Under the pieces are notes generated by a model. It saw only the letters and a list, made by a program, of their open reading frames with translations. It had not been told where the DNA came from and did not search any database. Shown here piece by piece: positions 1 to 5,841 of a stretch of DNA of 9,572 bases. The stretch's first letter is position 1, and each line of letters starts with the position of its first letter. Origin of the DNA: Erysipelotrichia bacterium (GTDB lineage: Bacteria; Bacillota_I; Bacilli_A; RFN20; CAG-826); assembly GCA_012511695.1 (NCBI GenBank), contig JAAZFO010000006.1, positions 1-9,572 of the forward strand, given 5' to 3'. A program made the translations under genes and the position numbers.

Positions 1-275
1 ACTTTGACAACTTTGCGAGTAGGATTAATTTTGAGCACTTCGTGATTTACTTTGGCGATGATATTGTAATCGTGTAATAGCCCAGCGGCATTTTGGACAG
101 TCAGCTTGCCTTTATCAGTGATGACATCACCGATATAGTATGGTAAGCCACAATTAGCATAAGAAACATAACCGGACTTTTCAAAGATGATAATTTCCGC
201 ACTTTCATCGAGTCTTCTAACTCTCGCCGCACAGCTAGCGCCACCCGCAACGCCACCGATGATAACAACTTTCAT
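1..275 (-). CDS. cdr: CoA-disulfide reductase / NADH oxidase-type flavoprotein, N-terminal part only
   Basis: The gene runs off the left edge; 91 N-terminal codons are visible. They start MKVVIIGGVAGGASCAAR, a GxGGxAGG-type FAD-binding Rossmann loop, and reach SYANCGLPYY at residues 38-47. That motif is typical of the single-Cys pyridine nucleotide-disulfide reductases (CoA-disulfide reductase, NADH oxidase, NADH peroxidase); Cys42 would be the redox-active residue. In the family FAD and NAD(P)H reduce CoA disulfide, CoA persulfide or oxygen in the cytosol. CoA-disulfide reductase is my preferred call because of the GGVAGGAS start and the adjacent rhodanese-like gene; some family members carry a fused C-terminal rhodanese domain. 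The start ATG overlaps the upstream stop (ATGA). A GGGGAG about 11 nt upstream, inside the preceding gene, could be its ribosome site. Whether this protein has its own rhodanese domain cannot be seen. Confidence 0.85.
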   Translation of the reverse strand, partial: MKVVIIGGVAGGASCAARVRRLDESAEIIIFEKSGYVSYANCGLPYYIGDVITDKGKLTVQNAAGLLHDYNIIAKVNHEVLKINPTRKVVK

Positions 276-592
276 TTGACGATAATCTCCCCACTATAAT
301 TGATAATTCCACCGATATTTTTCACATTTTTATAACCTAATCTCTTCAAAATAGCGGTCGCTCTACGCGTTCTAAAGCCTCTAAAACTGTAAACAAAAAT
401 GACCGCTTGTTGATCAAAACTAAGAGACATTATTTCTAGTTGATCAACAGGAATATTAATACTTCCAGGAATGTGTCTCTCGCGATACTCCTCTTCAGTT
501 CTAACATCTAGTAAAACTGCGCCTGGAGTTTGTTTAAAAGTTTCAATCTTGCTATTGAGATTACTCCTTTTAAAAAAATTAAAAATGCACAT
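272..592 (-). CDS. One-domain rhodanese-like protein lacking the catalytic cysteine
   Basis: This 106-residue protein is the length of single-domain rhodaneses. It shows the family landmarks LLDVRTEEEYRERHIPGSINIP (CH2A region, about residues 27-48) and a C-terminal LGYKNVKNIGGI. The N-terminus (MCIFNFFKRS...TPGAVLLDVR) resembles the common short Firmicutes type, which supports this start. The active-site loop normally reads C-x-x-G-x-R-S/T. Here it reads VYSFRGFRT, so the residue that forms the persulfide is Ser69 (AGT). The family moves sulfane sulfur between thiols; this copy may be inactive as a sulfurtransferase or may act as a binding protein. It overlaps the flavoprotein gene by 4 nt and is first in the operon. 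No strong Shine-Dalgarno is at a normal distance; only AAGAAG lies about 9 nt upstream. Confidence 0.88.
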   Translation of the reverse strand: MCIFNFFKRSNLNSKIETFKQTPGAVLLDVRTEEEYRERHIPGSINIPVDQLEIMSLSFDQQAVIFVYSFRGFRTRRATAILKRLGYKNVKNIGGIINYSGEIIVK

Positions 593-628
593 ATTTTTAT
601 ACTTCTTAGCTTTCTTTTCCTTCTTTTA

Positions 629-657
629 AATATACGTTAAATAGTAAGTTCAGTCAA
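629..657 (-). promoter_or_regulatory. Sigma-A-type promoter for the rhodanese-like/CoA-disulfide reductase operon
   Basis: Read on the minus strand, TTGACT (-35, 657-652) and TATATT (-10, 634-629) are separated by exactly 17 nt. The predicted start is near 622, giving a leader of about 30 nt before the ATG at 592. This is one of the two best consensus promoters in the window. Confidence 0.6.
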
Positions 658-661
658 TTTT

Positions 662-676
662 AGTTTCTAAGAAACT
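662..676. repeat. Perfect inverted repeat next to the -35 box (possible operator)
   Basis: AGTTTCTAAGAAACT is a perfect 6-3-6 inverted repeat. It lies 4 bp upstream of the -35 hexamer of the rhodanese-like/flavoprotein promoter. No U-tract follows it in the direction of gpx transcription, so a regulator site is more likely than a terminator. The binding protein is unknown. Confidence 0.4.
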
Positions 677-811
677 TTTGAAATTATCTTTACTTTTTAT
701 TTAATTTCTTAAAAAGCAAAAAACCACAAAGGAATGACTAAGTTATTTATTAATAATTAAATGGATTAAACAAAAGGAAAACAGTTGGCTGAAGTCTTTT
801 CTTACACGATC

Positions 812-1297
812 TTATTTTTGCATAAGAAGTGCGCGCAGATCATCCTCAATTTCTAACGGAGTAACTTTTGGTTCATAACGATTGACGATAGTCCCATTAC
901 TATCGACTAAAAACTTAGTGAAATTCCACTGAATTCTTTTGCCAGGCAACACTGGCGAATTTTCTTTTAAGTACTTGTATAAAGGTTCTGCATCTTTACC
1001 ATTAACTTTTATTTTCGAAAATTGTGGAAATCTAATGCGCCAAGATAAAATACAAGCATCGTGAATTTCTTCTGAAGTGCCTGGAGCTTGACCCAAAAAC
1101 TGATTGCAAGGAAAGTCAAGAATTTCTAGTCCATCCTTTTCATATTTGTCATATAAAGTCATCAAGTCTTCATATTGTGGTGTGTGGCCACACTTAGTGG
1201 CGGTGTTAACTATGAGTAAAGTTTTTCCTTTATATTTTGACAAAGGAACATCATTACCTTTATAGTCTTTCACTATGAAATCATAAATCATCTTCAT
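812..1297 (-). CDS. gpx: Glutathione peroxidase-family thiol peroxidase
   Basis: This 161-residue protein has the usual length of bacterial GPx (BsaA/BtuE type). The peroxidatic Cys36 is in NTATKCGHTPQY, where some animal enzymes carry selenocysteine. The FPCNQF motif (residues 62-67, Gln66) and WNFTKF (Trp124, Asn125) complete the catalytic tetrad. Cys82, in the segment before FPQF, matches the resolving Cys of thioredoxin-dependent GPx, so electrons probably come from thioredoxin and not glutathione (inference from the family). It reduces hydrogen peroxide and organic hydroperoxides in the cytosol. An excellent AAGGAGG Shine-Dalgarno (1310-1304) sits 6 nt before the first ATG at 1297; a second in-frame ATG follows at codon 3. 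It looks monocistronic, and I see no convincing terminator after it. Confidence 0.95.
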   Translation of the reverse strand: MKMIYDFIVKDYKGNDVPLSKYKGKTLLIVNTATKCGHTPQYEDLMTLYDKYEKDGLEILDFPCNQFLGQAPGTSEEIHDACILSWRIRFPQFSKIKVNGKDAEPLYKYLKENSPVLPGKRIQWNFTKFLVDSNGTIVNRYEPKVTPLEIEDDLRALLMQK

Positions 1298-1317
1298 TAC
1301 CTTCCTCCTTACAATTG

Positions 1318-1332
1318 TTATAAGAATTATTT
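1318..1332. promoter_or_regulatory. Weak PerR/Fur-like box in the gpx leader
   Basis: TTATAAGAATTATTT matches 11 of 14 defined positions of the PerR consensus (TTATAATnATTATAA). It lies between a TATACT -10-like hexamer (1346-1341, minus strand; the -35 is poor) and the gpx Shine-Dalgarno, where a repressor would act. In DNA this AT-rich a chance match is quite possible, and the symmetry is imperfect. Confidence 0.2.
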
Positions 1333-1381
1333 GTGATTACAGTATAACCAACTAAAGAAATTAATGATTAAGATATGCATT

Positions 1382-1462
1382 TTATTTCTTCTTTGCTTTT
1401 AGACTGTCATCTAACCTTCTAATATTATTAAATTCTATGAATGGCTTATTTTTATATGTCAC
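1382..1462 (-). CDS. Possible 26-codon ORF or coding remnant in the gpx leader
   Basis: A GTG start at 1462 with GGAG 5 nt upstream opens a 26-codon frame (MTYKNKPFIEFNNIRRLDDS..., ending in AKKK). Just upstream, a second frame on the same strand (1547-1452) has no stop for 31 codons and also reads like protein (YLNTICNAFSKVENFPDFHR). One frameshift would join them. I recognise no family. This may be a leader peptide, the end of a decayed gene, or chance; confidence is low. Confidence 0.15.
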   Translation of the reverse strand: MTYKNKPFIEFNNIRRLDDSLKAKKK

Positions 1463-1515
1463 TATGTCTCCGATGAAAATCAGGAAAGTTTTCTACTTTT
1501 GAAAAAGCATTACAT

Positions 1516-1543
1516 ATAGTATTCAAATATACTTTATAGTCAA
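1516..1543 (-). promoter_or_regulatory. Candidate promoter pointing toward gpx
   Basis: On the minus strand TTGACT (1543-1538) is followed after 16 nt by TACTAT (1521-1516); a TATATG with a 19-nt spacer is the alternative. If used, it would give gpx a leader of about 210 nt that includes the small ORF at 1462-1382. It lies just beyond the tRNA terminator, which fits a new transcription unit. Confidence 0.35.
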
Positions 1544-1557
1544 ATAATTACTAATAT

Positions 1558-1588
1558 AAAAAATGCCTCACCATCATGTGCTGAGACA
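1558..1588 (-). terminator. Rho-independent terminator after tRNA-Arg
   Basis: On the minus strand TGTCTCA (1588-1582) pairs with TGAGGCA (1570-1564), seven pairs including one G-U, around an 11-nt loop. Six T follow (1563-1558). It starts 12 nt past the tRNA CCA end. Confidence 0.75.
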
Positions 1589-1599
1589 AATTTATATAA

Positions 1600-1676
1600 T
1601 GGCACCCTCGAGGCGACTCGAACGCCTGACCCACAGCTTAGAAGGCTGTTGCTCTATCCAACTGAGCTACGAGGGC
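1600..1676 (-). tRNA. tRNA-Arg(TCT)
   Basis: The 77-nt cloverleaf folds completely. It has a 7-bp acceptor stem (GCCCTCG with CGAGGGT), D stem GCTC/GAGC, anticodon stem ACAGC/GCTGT with loop CTTCTAA, a 5-nt variable loop, and T stem AGGCG/CGCCT with loop TTCGAGT. Discriminator G73 and an encoded CCA follow. The anticodon TCT (1642-1640) reads AGA and AGG, which are major arginine codons in AT-rich genomes. The end pair is G1-U72, a wobble where G-C is usual. It lies about 50 bp after uvrC on the same strand and has its own terminator. Confidence 0.97.
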
Positions 1677-1695
1677 ATTTGCTTGCGCGTATTTA

Positions 1696-1724
1696 ATCTT
1701 AAAGAAATATTAATGAATAAGCAA
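1696..1724 (-). promoter_or_regulatory. Candidate promoter for tRNA-Arg
   Basis: On the minus strand TTGCTT (1724-1719) and TAAGAT (1701-1696) are 17 nt apart, with a predicted start about 13 nt before the mature tRNA 5' end. The hexamers are only partial consensus matches, and the -35 overlaps the end of uvrC. Read-through from uvrC is the alternative. Confidence 0.3.
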
Positions 1725-1733
1725 TATTATTCA
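1714..1733. repeat. AU-rich hairpin over the uvrC stop codon
   Basis: TGAATAA and TTATTCA form a perfect 7-bp inverted repeat around a 6-nt loop. It covers the uvrC stop codon (1729-1727). It is too weak and lacks a clean U-run, so it is a poor terminator; it could be a 3'-end or processing hairpin between uvrC and the tRNA. Confidence 0.3.
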
Positions 1734-2980
1734 TGTAATTTGGCGTATAGAGCTAATGCTACTTCCTTAGGGAGTAATTGATTTAATTGTTCAATTGAAG
1801 CTTGTTTTAACAAATTGATATCAGGATAAGCTTTGTTAAGCATTTCTTTTCTTTTGCTACCTAAACCTTTAATGCCATCCAAAAGAGATGACTTCATCTT
1901 CTTACTTCTTAGGCTTTTGTGGAAGGTAATCGCAAAGCGATGGACTTCATCTTGCATTCTTGTTAATAGGAAAAAAAGATTCTTATCTTCAATTGGGTAA
2001 AGCCTACCTTTTTGATCCATTAAACCACTCGTCTGGTGTTTGTTATTTTTCACTAAACCATATAAGGGGATATTAACTTTAATCTTTTTTAATGATTTGT
2101 GGGCTGCAGAAATTTGGTTAAGCCCCCCATCGACTAAGATGAGATCAGGAAAAACTTGTCGTTCGTTTTTAAGTCTTAAATACCGACGATACACTATTTC
2201 TTCCATGGACTTAAGATCGTCTCTAGCGTGTCCGTGTTCAATTTTGTATTTACGGTATAGCTTCTTCGCTGGTTCACCATTAATAAAAACGACTAAGGCT
2301 CCGACTGGTGAAGAGCCTTGTAAGTGCGAATTATCAAAGAGTTCAATGCGTAAGGGTGTTTTGATATTTAATAACTCCCCCAACTTTTCTAATAAGCTTA
2401 ATTTATCAGCGTCTAATCTCGCGGATAAAAAATATTCATCAATCGCGTTATCAGCATTTTGTTTAGCGGTTAATGTTAAGTCGATGAGCTTACCTCTAGT
2501 CACTCGGTAAACTTTAGCGTCAAGCAAACCATCTAATAAAGTAATAACCCCTTTATTATTAATGATGACTTCTTGAGGGAGGGGCACTTTTTGATAAAAT
2601 TGCAAGATTAAATTAGCGACTTGCTCATCTTCACTTGCAAACTGTTCAACAATATACGTTTTTTTATCAAATAAGGTGCCTTTACGGAATAATAAGACCC
2701 CGAGTGATAAATAACCCTCTCTTGTCGTATAAGCGAAGATATCGCGGTCTTTATTGTCGAAAACCTCGATGTTTTGTTTGATATTAATGTGTTCAATAGC
2801 GGCGAGCATTTTTTTATATTCCGCTGCGGATTCATAATCCATCTCTGCGCTCGCTAATAACATTTTTTCTTTAATCGCGGCGATTACTTTTTGGTTATTA
2901 CTCTTTAAGAAATCTTTAGCTTGGTCTCTAATCTTTTGGCTAACCTCGACATCTATTTGATTAATGCAAGGGGCTAACAT
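1727..2980 (-). CDS. uvrC: UvrC C-terminal part: UVR, RNase H-like nuclease and HhH domains
   Basis: If translation restarts at the ATG at 2980, this piece has 417 residues beginning MLAPC. It carries the UvrB-binding UVR helix pair (about residues 30-65), then the RNase H-like domain for the 5' incision, with LFDNSHLQG (catalytic Asp216) and LILVDGG (Asp284). DEVHRFAITFH and a helix-hairpin-helix DNA-binding tail (GIKGLGSKRK onward) follow. The open frame extends upstream to an ATG at 3028, but those extra residues match nothing in UvrC and are out-of-frame read-through. The restart ATG overlaps the stop of the first piece by 7 nt (ATGTTAG). No Shine-Dalgarno is evident. Confidence 0.88.
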   Translation of the reverse strand: MLAPCINQIDVEVSQKIRDQAKDFLKSNNQKVIAAIKEKMLLASAEMDYESAAEYKKMLAAIEHINIKQNIEVFDNKDRDIFAYTTREGYLSLGVLLFRKGTLFDKKTYIVEQFASEDEQVANLILQFYQKVPLPQEVIINNKGVITLLDGLLDAKVYRVTRGKLIDLTLTAKQNADNAIDEYFLSARLDADKLSLLEKLGELLNIKTPLRIELFDNSHLQGSSPVGALVVFINGEPAKKLYRKYKIEHGHARDDLKSMEEIVYRRYLRLKNERQVFPDLILVDGGLNQISAAHKSLKKIKVNIPLYGLVKNNKHQTSGLMDQKGRLYPIEDKNLFFLLTRMQDEVHRFAITFHKSLRSKKMKSSLLDGIKGLGSKRKEMLNKAYPDINLLKQASIEQLNQLLPKEVALALYAKLHE

Positions 2981-3477
2981 TGATCCAGATGATAATACAA
3001 GCAAGGAGTTTTCGGAAGTCTTTTGCACTTTCTTAACGGAAAGAGTTTATTGAGTATATCAATTGTTTGATAGGCATAAGTGCTTTTAGGGTATGGTCCA
3101 AAGTAGTCATATTTCTTATCTTTGGTATGTCTTTTTATTTGTAGGAACGGATAACCTTCTTTTTTTACAGCGATATAAGGATAGTGGCTATCGTCTTTAA
3201 GCAAAACATTATATTTTGGATAATGCGTCTGGAAGAGGTGCAACTCTAAGATTGAGGCTTCTTTTTCATTATTGGTGATAATAGTTTCAAAGTAGGCGAC
3301 TTCAAAAACCATCCTTGCAACCCTACCTGATTGTGGTCTTAGGAAGTATTGACTCACTCTTTTAGCTAAATCTTTTGCTTTACCGATATAAATAATGATG
3401 TCATCAGCATCGTGCATTAAATAAACGCCAGGTAAGTGTTTTAAGTTTTTAATCCCTCTTTTAATTAAGTCTTTCAT
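2974..3477 (-). CDS. uvrC: UvrC N-terminal part: GIY-YIG endonuclease domain
   Basis: These 167 residues hold the GIY-YIG nuclease that makes the 3' incision in nucleotide excision repair. They show GVY (17-19), YIG (30-32), the catalytic Arg40 in LAKRVSQYF, and Glu78 in the ILE segment. The YFGPYP motif and then the cysteine cluster Cys151, Cys159 and Cys167 follow. In E. coli UvrC the matching cluster holds a [4Fe-4S] centre, and the fourth ligand is the Cys of LAPC, which here lies after the stop. The ATG overlaps the mutS2 stop by 4 nt (ATGA) and no clear Shine-Dalgarno is visible, so translation is probably coupled to mutS2. Taken alone this piece lacks UvrB binding and the 5' nuclease. 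Confidence 0.9.
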   Translation of the reverse strand: MKDLIKRGIKNLKHLPGVYLMHDADDIIIYIGKAKDLAKRVSQYFLRPQSGRVARMVFEVAYFETIITNNEKEASILELHLFQTHYPKYNVLLKDDSHYPYIAVKKEGYPFLQIKRHTKDKKYDYFGPYPKSTYAYQTIDILNKLFPLRKCKRLPKTPCLYYHLDQC

Positions 3478-5780
3478 TGATCAAACATTATGACGGTCGC
3501 CCCGCCTCCACCTTCATATTCGCCTCCAGCGCGATAAGTTAAATCTTTTTGCGTTTTTAAATAGTCGCGCACTGAGGTACGTAAAGCCCCACTTCCAAAA
3601 CCATGGATAATACGCACTTGTTTTAAGTTTTTTAATCGACAATTGTCTAAATACTTAATCAAGGCACTTCTTGCTTCTTCAACCCGCATACCGATGAGGT
3701 TTAGTTCGATTCCCACCTCAGTGTTAATCGCTAAGTCATAATTAGTTTGTTTTACTTTCGCCCGCTTAATCTTAGGCGCCTTAATTTTCTTCAGTTTATT
3801 TTTAGAGACGTCAAAGGCTAGCCCTCCATCGGCGATGATATAGGCTTTTTCACCTTTTATTCGTGCTACTCTTCCAGAAATATTCATACTCGGGATTAAG
3901 ACATAGTCATCAAGAATAATGTCATCATCAAAAATTTCCTCTTCGGCTTTTTCTTCTAATTTTTCTAAGTCTTTTTTTAATTTGATGACTTCATGAACAC
4001 GGAGGTTAGACCGATGCATTTTAGCAATGATGTCTGAAATCTCTTGTTTAGTGGTAGCGATCATCTCCGCTTTTTCTACTTTGACATCTTTTAAAAGATT
4101 TTTCCGGCGAGTAGTAAAGAGGTCTTCCGCACTACTCAATTGTTTTTCGCGGTGCGCAAGCTCACTTTTTTGTTTAGTAAGGGTTGTTTGTAATCGATCG
4201 ACTTCTTCGATTTTTTGTTGCAAGATATCTAATAGTTTGCCGCTTTCGTTTTGATGATGGTTTGTTAAAAATGTTTCCGCTTCGGCAATAATCCTTTCGT
4301 CAAGACCGTAACGAGCAGCGACTTCTAAAGCATAGCTTATACCAGGGACTCCTTGTTTAAAGCGATAAGTCGGCCTTAAGTGTTGCTCATCAAAAATCAT
4401 ACTGGCATTAACGATATTTTTAGAAAGAAAGGCGTATTCTTTTAAGGCCCCAAAATGAGAAGAAATTAAAGATAATGGCTGCTTTGCTTGTAAATGTTTA
4501 GCAATCGCGATCGCCAGTGCTTCACCCGCCCGAGGGTCAGTTCCAGTTCCGAGCTCATCTAATAATACTAGGTCTTTACTGCCTACACGCCGTAAGATAT
4601 GTCCGATTTGTGAGACATGAGCGGAAAAAGTCGATAAGTTATCAGAAAGAGATTGATTATCGCCGATATCGATATAAATATTTTTAAAATAGCCGATGAC
4701 TCCTTTTTGCGCGGGAATTGCTAAACCAGCTTGATGCATTAGTGTTAATAATCCCACCGTTTTAAGAGCGACTGTTTTGCCACCCGCATTAGGGCCAGAA
4801 ATAACAATAATCGGAGCCTTTTCATCTAAATAGAAAGAATTCGTCACTACTTTATCTGTTTCTATAAGGGGGTGACGGGCTAGTTTTAAATCGATGAGTT
4901 GTTGACGACTACACGTCGCAATGACACCATCAATCTTTTGGGCATATAAGGCTTTGGCGCTTAAAAAATCTAATAAAGCGATAATTTTATTATTAGTGAT
5001 GATTTCGTCTTCTTGGAGTAAGACTAAAGCGGTTAATGCTTTTAAAATTTTCCGGATTTCATCGTTTTCTTGGACTTTAAGGGTGGTGATCTCATTATTT
5101 AGTTGTACGATCTCTAAAGGTTCAATAAAAGTAGTATTCCCACTATCAGAGACATCATAAACGATGCCATTAACGCGATTTTTTTCTACAGTTTTCACCG
5201 GTAAGACAAAATGACCGTCGCGGATGGTGAAGTTATCATCATTTAAGTATTTAGCATAAGTGACCGCTAAAGTTGCAATTTTAGCTTGTAAGTGGTGTTC
5301 GGCTTTTTTTAATTTTTGACGTATTTGTCTTAATTCAGGAGTGGCGTTATCAGCGAGCGTTAAGGCATTAGTGATGACGCGGTGAATTTCTTTTTCTAAA
5401 TTAGATAAATCGATAAAGCCCGCTGTTAAATGGGCTATTCTTTTATAAGTGACACCAATTTTTTTAAAAAAGGCGGAAATTTTAGCGATCGTTAAAACGT
5501 CTTCCGCAATTAAATGTAAGTCGCGCGGCGTTAATAAGGCTGTTTTTTTTGCCATCTCAATGAGTAACAAAGCATTAGCGGAATTAGCGATTGGCAATCG
5601 CCCAAAACGGATGATTAATGAATTGATTTCCGCTAGGTCCAATAAGGCATTTTCAACAGTCTCAATATCCGGCAACATCTTTAAGTCTTGGTTGTAGACT
5701 TTTCCAAGAGCGGTTTTGTTATATTCTGAGACCGTTTCGATGATTTTATAAAATTCAAATGTTTGATAAATATCTTGCAT
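3474..5780 (-). CDS. mutS2: MutS2 / RqcU ATPase-nuclease
   Basis: MutS2 is a MutS paralogue that lacks the mismatch-recognition domain. In Bacillus it acts on collided ribosomes and has also been linked to recombination control. Numbered from the upstream ATG, there is a helical core to about 300 and Walker A GPNAGGKT at 331-338. Walker B LVLLDELGTGTDP follows at 406-418, then a long coiled-coil region at about 510-620, a KOW-like segment (625-670) and a C-terminal Smr domain (690-768, HGFGSGALR at 728-736). Length is normal (768 or 770). The usual LDLRG of the Smr domain is LNLIG here. Two ATGs are possible, 5786 and 5780. I prefer 5780: the first ATG directly abuts the -10 box, neither has a Shine-Dalgarno, and the family N-terminus fits. 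The end overlaps uvrC by 4 nt. Confidence 0.95.
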   Translation of the reverse strand: MQDIYQTFEFYKIIETVSEYNKTALGKVYNQDLKMLPDIETVENALLDLAEINSLIIRFGRLPIANSANALLLIEMAKKTALLTPRDLHLIAEDVLTIAKISAFFKKIGVTYKRIAHLTAGFIDLSNLEKEIHRVITNALTLADNATPELRQIRQKLKKAEHHLQAKIATLAVTYAKYLNDDNFTIRDGHFVLPVKTVEKNRVNGIVYDVSDSGNTTFIEPLEIVQLNNEITTLKVQENDEIRKILKALTALVLLQEDEIITNNKIIALLDFLSAKALYAQKIDGVIATCSRQQLIDLKLARHPLIETDKVVTNSFYLDEKAPIIVISGPNAGGKTVALKTVGLLTLMHQAGLAIPAQKGVIGYFKNIYIDIGDNQSLSDNLSTFSAHVSQIGHILRRVGSKDLVLLDELGTGTDPRAGEALAIAIAKHLQAKQPLSLISSHFGALKEYAFLSKNIVNASMIFDEQHLRPTYRFKQGVPGISYALEVAARYGLDERIIAEAETFLTNHHQNESGKLLDILQQKIEEVDRLQTTLTKQKSELAHREKQLSSAEDLFTTRRKNLLKDVKVEKAEMIATTKQEISDIIAKMHRSNLRVHEVIKLKKDLEKLEEKAEEEIFDDDIILDDYVLIPSMNISGRVARIKGEKAYIIADGGLAFDVSKNKLKKIKAPKIKRAKVKQTNYDLAINTEVGIELNLIGMRVEEARSALIKYLDNCRLKNLKQVRIIHGFGSGALRTSVRDYLKTQKDLTYRAGGEYEGGGGATVIMFDQ

Positions 5781-5786
5781 AACCAT

Positions 5787-5795
5787 ATTCTAGCA
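5787..5795 (-). promoter_or_regulatory. Extended -10 promoter of mutS2, probably leaderless
   Basis: On the minus strand TGC-TAGAAT is an extended -10 (TGnTAnAAT type). Seven nt after it comes the A of the ATG at 5780, the expected transcription start. No Shine-Dalgarno and no good -35 are present. Confidence 0.55.
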
Positions 5796-5826
5796 CAACG
5801 AAAAAGATTTTTTATATATAAAAAAG

Positions 5827-5835
5827 TGGTATGAT
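5827..5835 (+). promoter_or_regulatory. Extended -10 promoter of rnhC, probably leaderless
   Basis: TGG-TATGAT is an extended -10 whose last base is 7 nt before the A of the rnhC ATG (5842). Transcription would therefore start at the start codon. No Shine-Dalgarno lies between, and the -35 region is only an A/T run. Confidence 0.6.
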
Positions 5836-5841
5836 TGATTC

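Larger units (their letters stand above)
1727..3477 (-). pseudogene. uvrC: uvrC reading frame as a whole, broken by a one-base frameshift
   Basis: The two pieces listed separately together make a complete 583-residue UvrC, close to the usual 590-610. The N-terminal frame stops at TAG (2976-2974). The family sequence continues without a gap in the other frame (YYHLDQC then LAPC), as if one T were missing from TGTTAG. Nothing else is degraded, so this is a sequencing error, a very recent mutation, or a tolerated gene split. Calling it a pseudogene is a formal label; loss of function is not shown. Confidence 0.6.

Noticed and set aside
721..811. Terminator for gpx
   Set aside because: The only candidate pairing (around CAGCCAACTG) has a 3-4 bp stem, and no T-run follows directly.
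1563..1781. Open frame on the plus strand
   Set aside because: It runs through the antisense of the tRNA and the end of uvrC and has no protein-like features.
2040..2510. 156-codon open frame on the plus strand
   Set aside because: It is antisense to the well-supported uvrC C-terminal domain; the same applies to the plus-strand frames inside mutS2 and the minus-strand frame inside rnhC.
2974..2990. Programmed -1 ribosomal frameshift in uvrC
   Set aside because: The sequence at the junction (GAT CAA TGT TAG) has no X-XXY-YYZ slippery heptamer, and the P-site tRNA would not re-pair after slipping.
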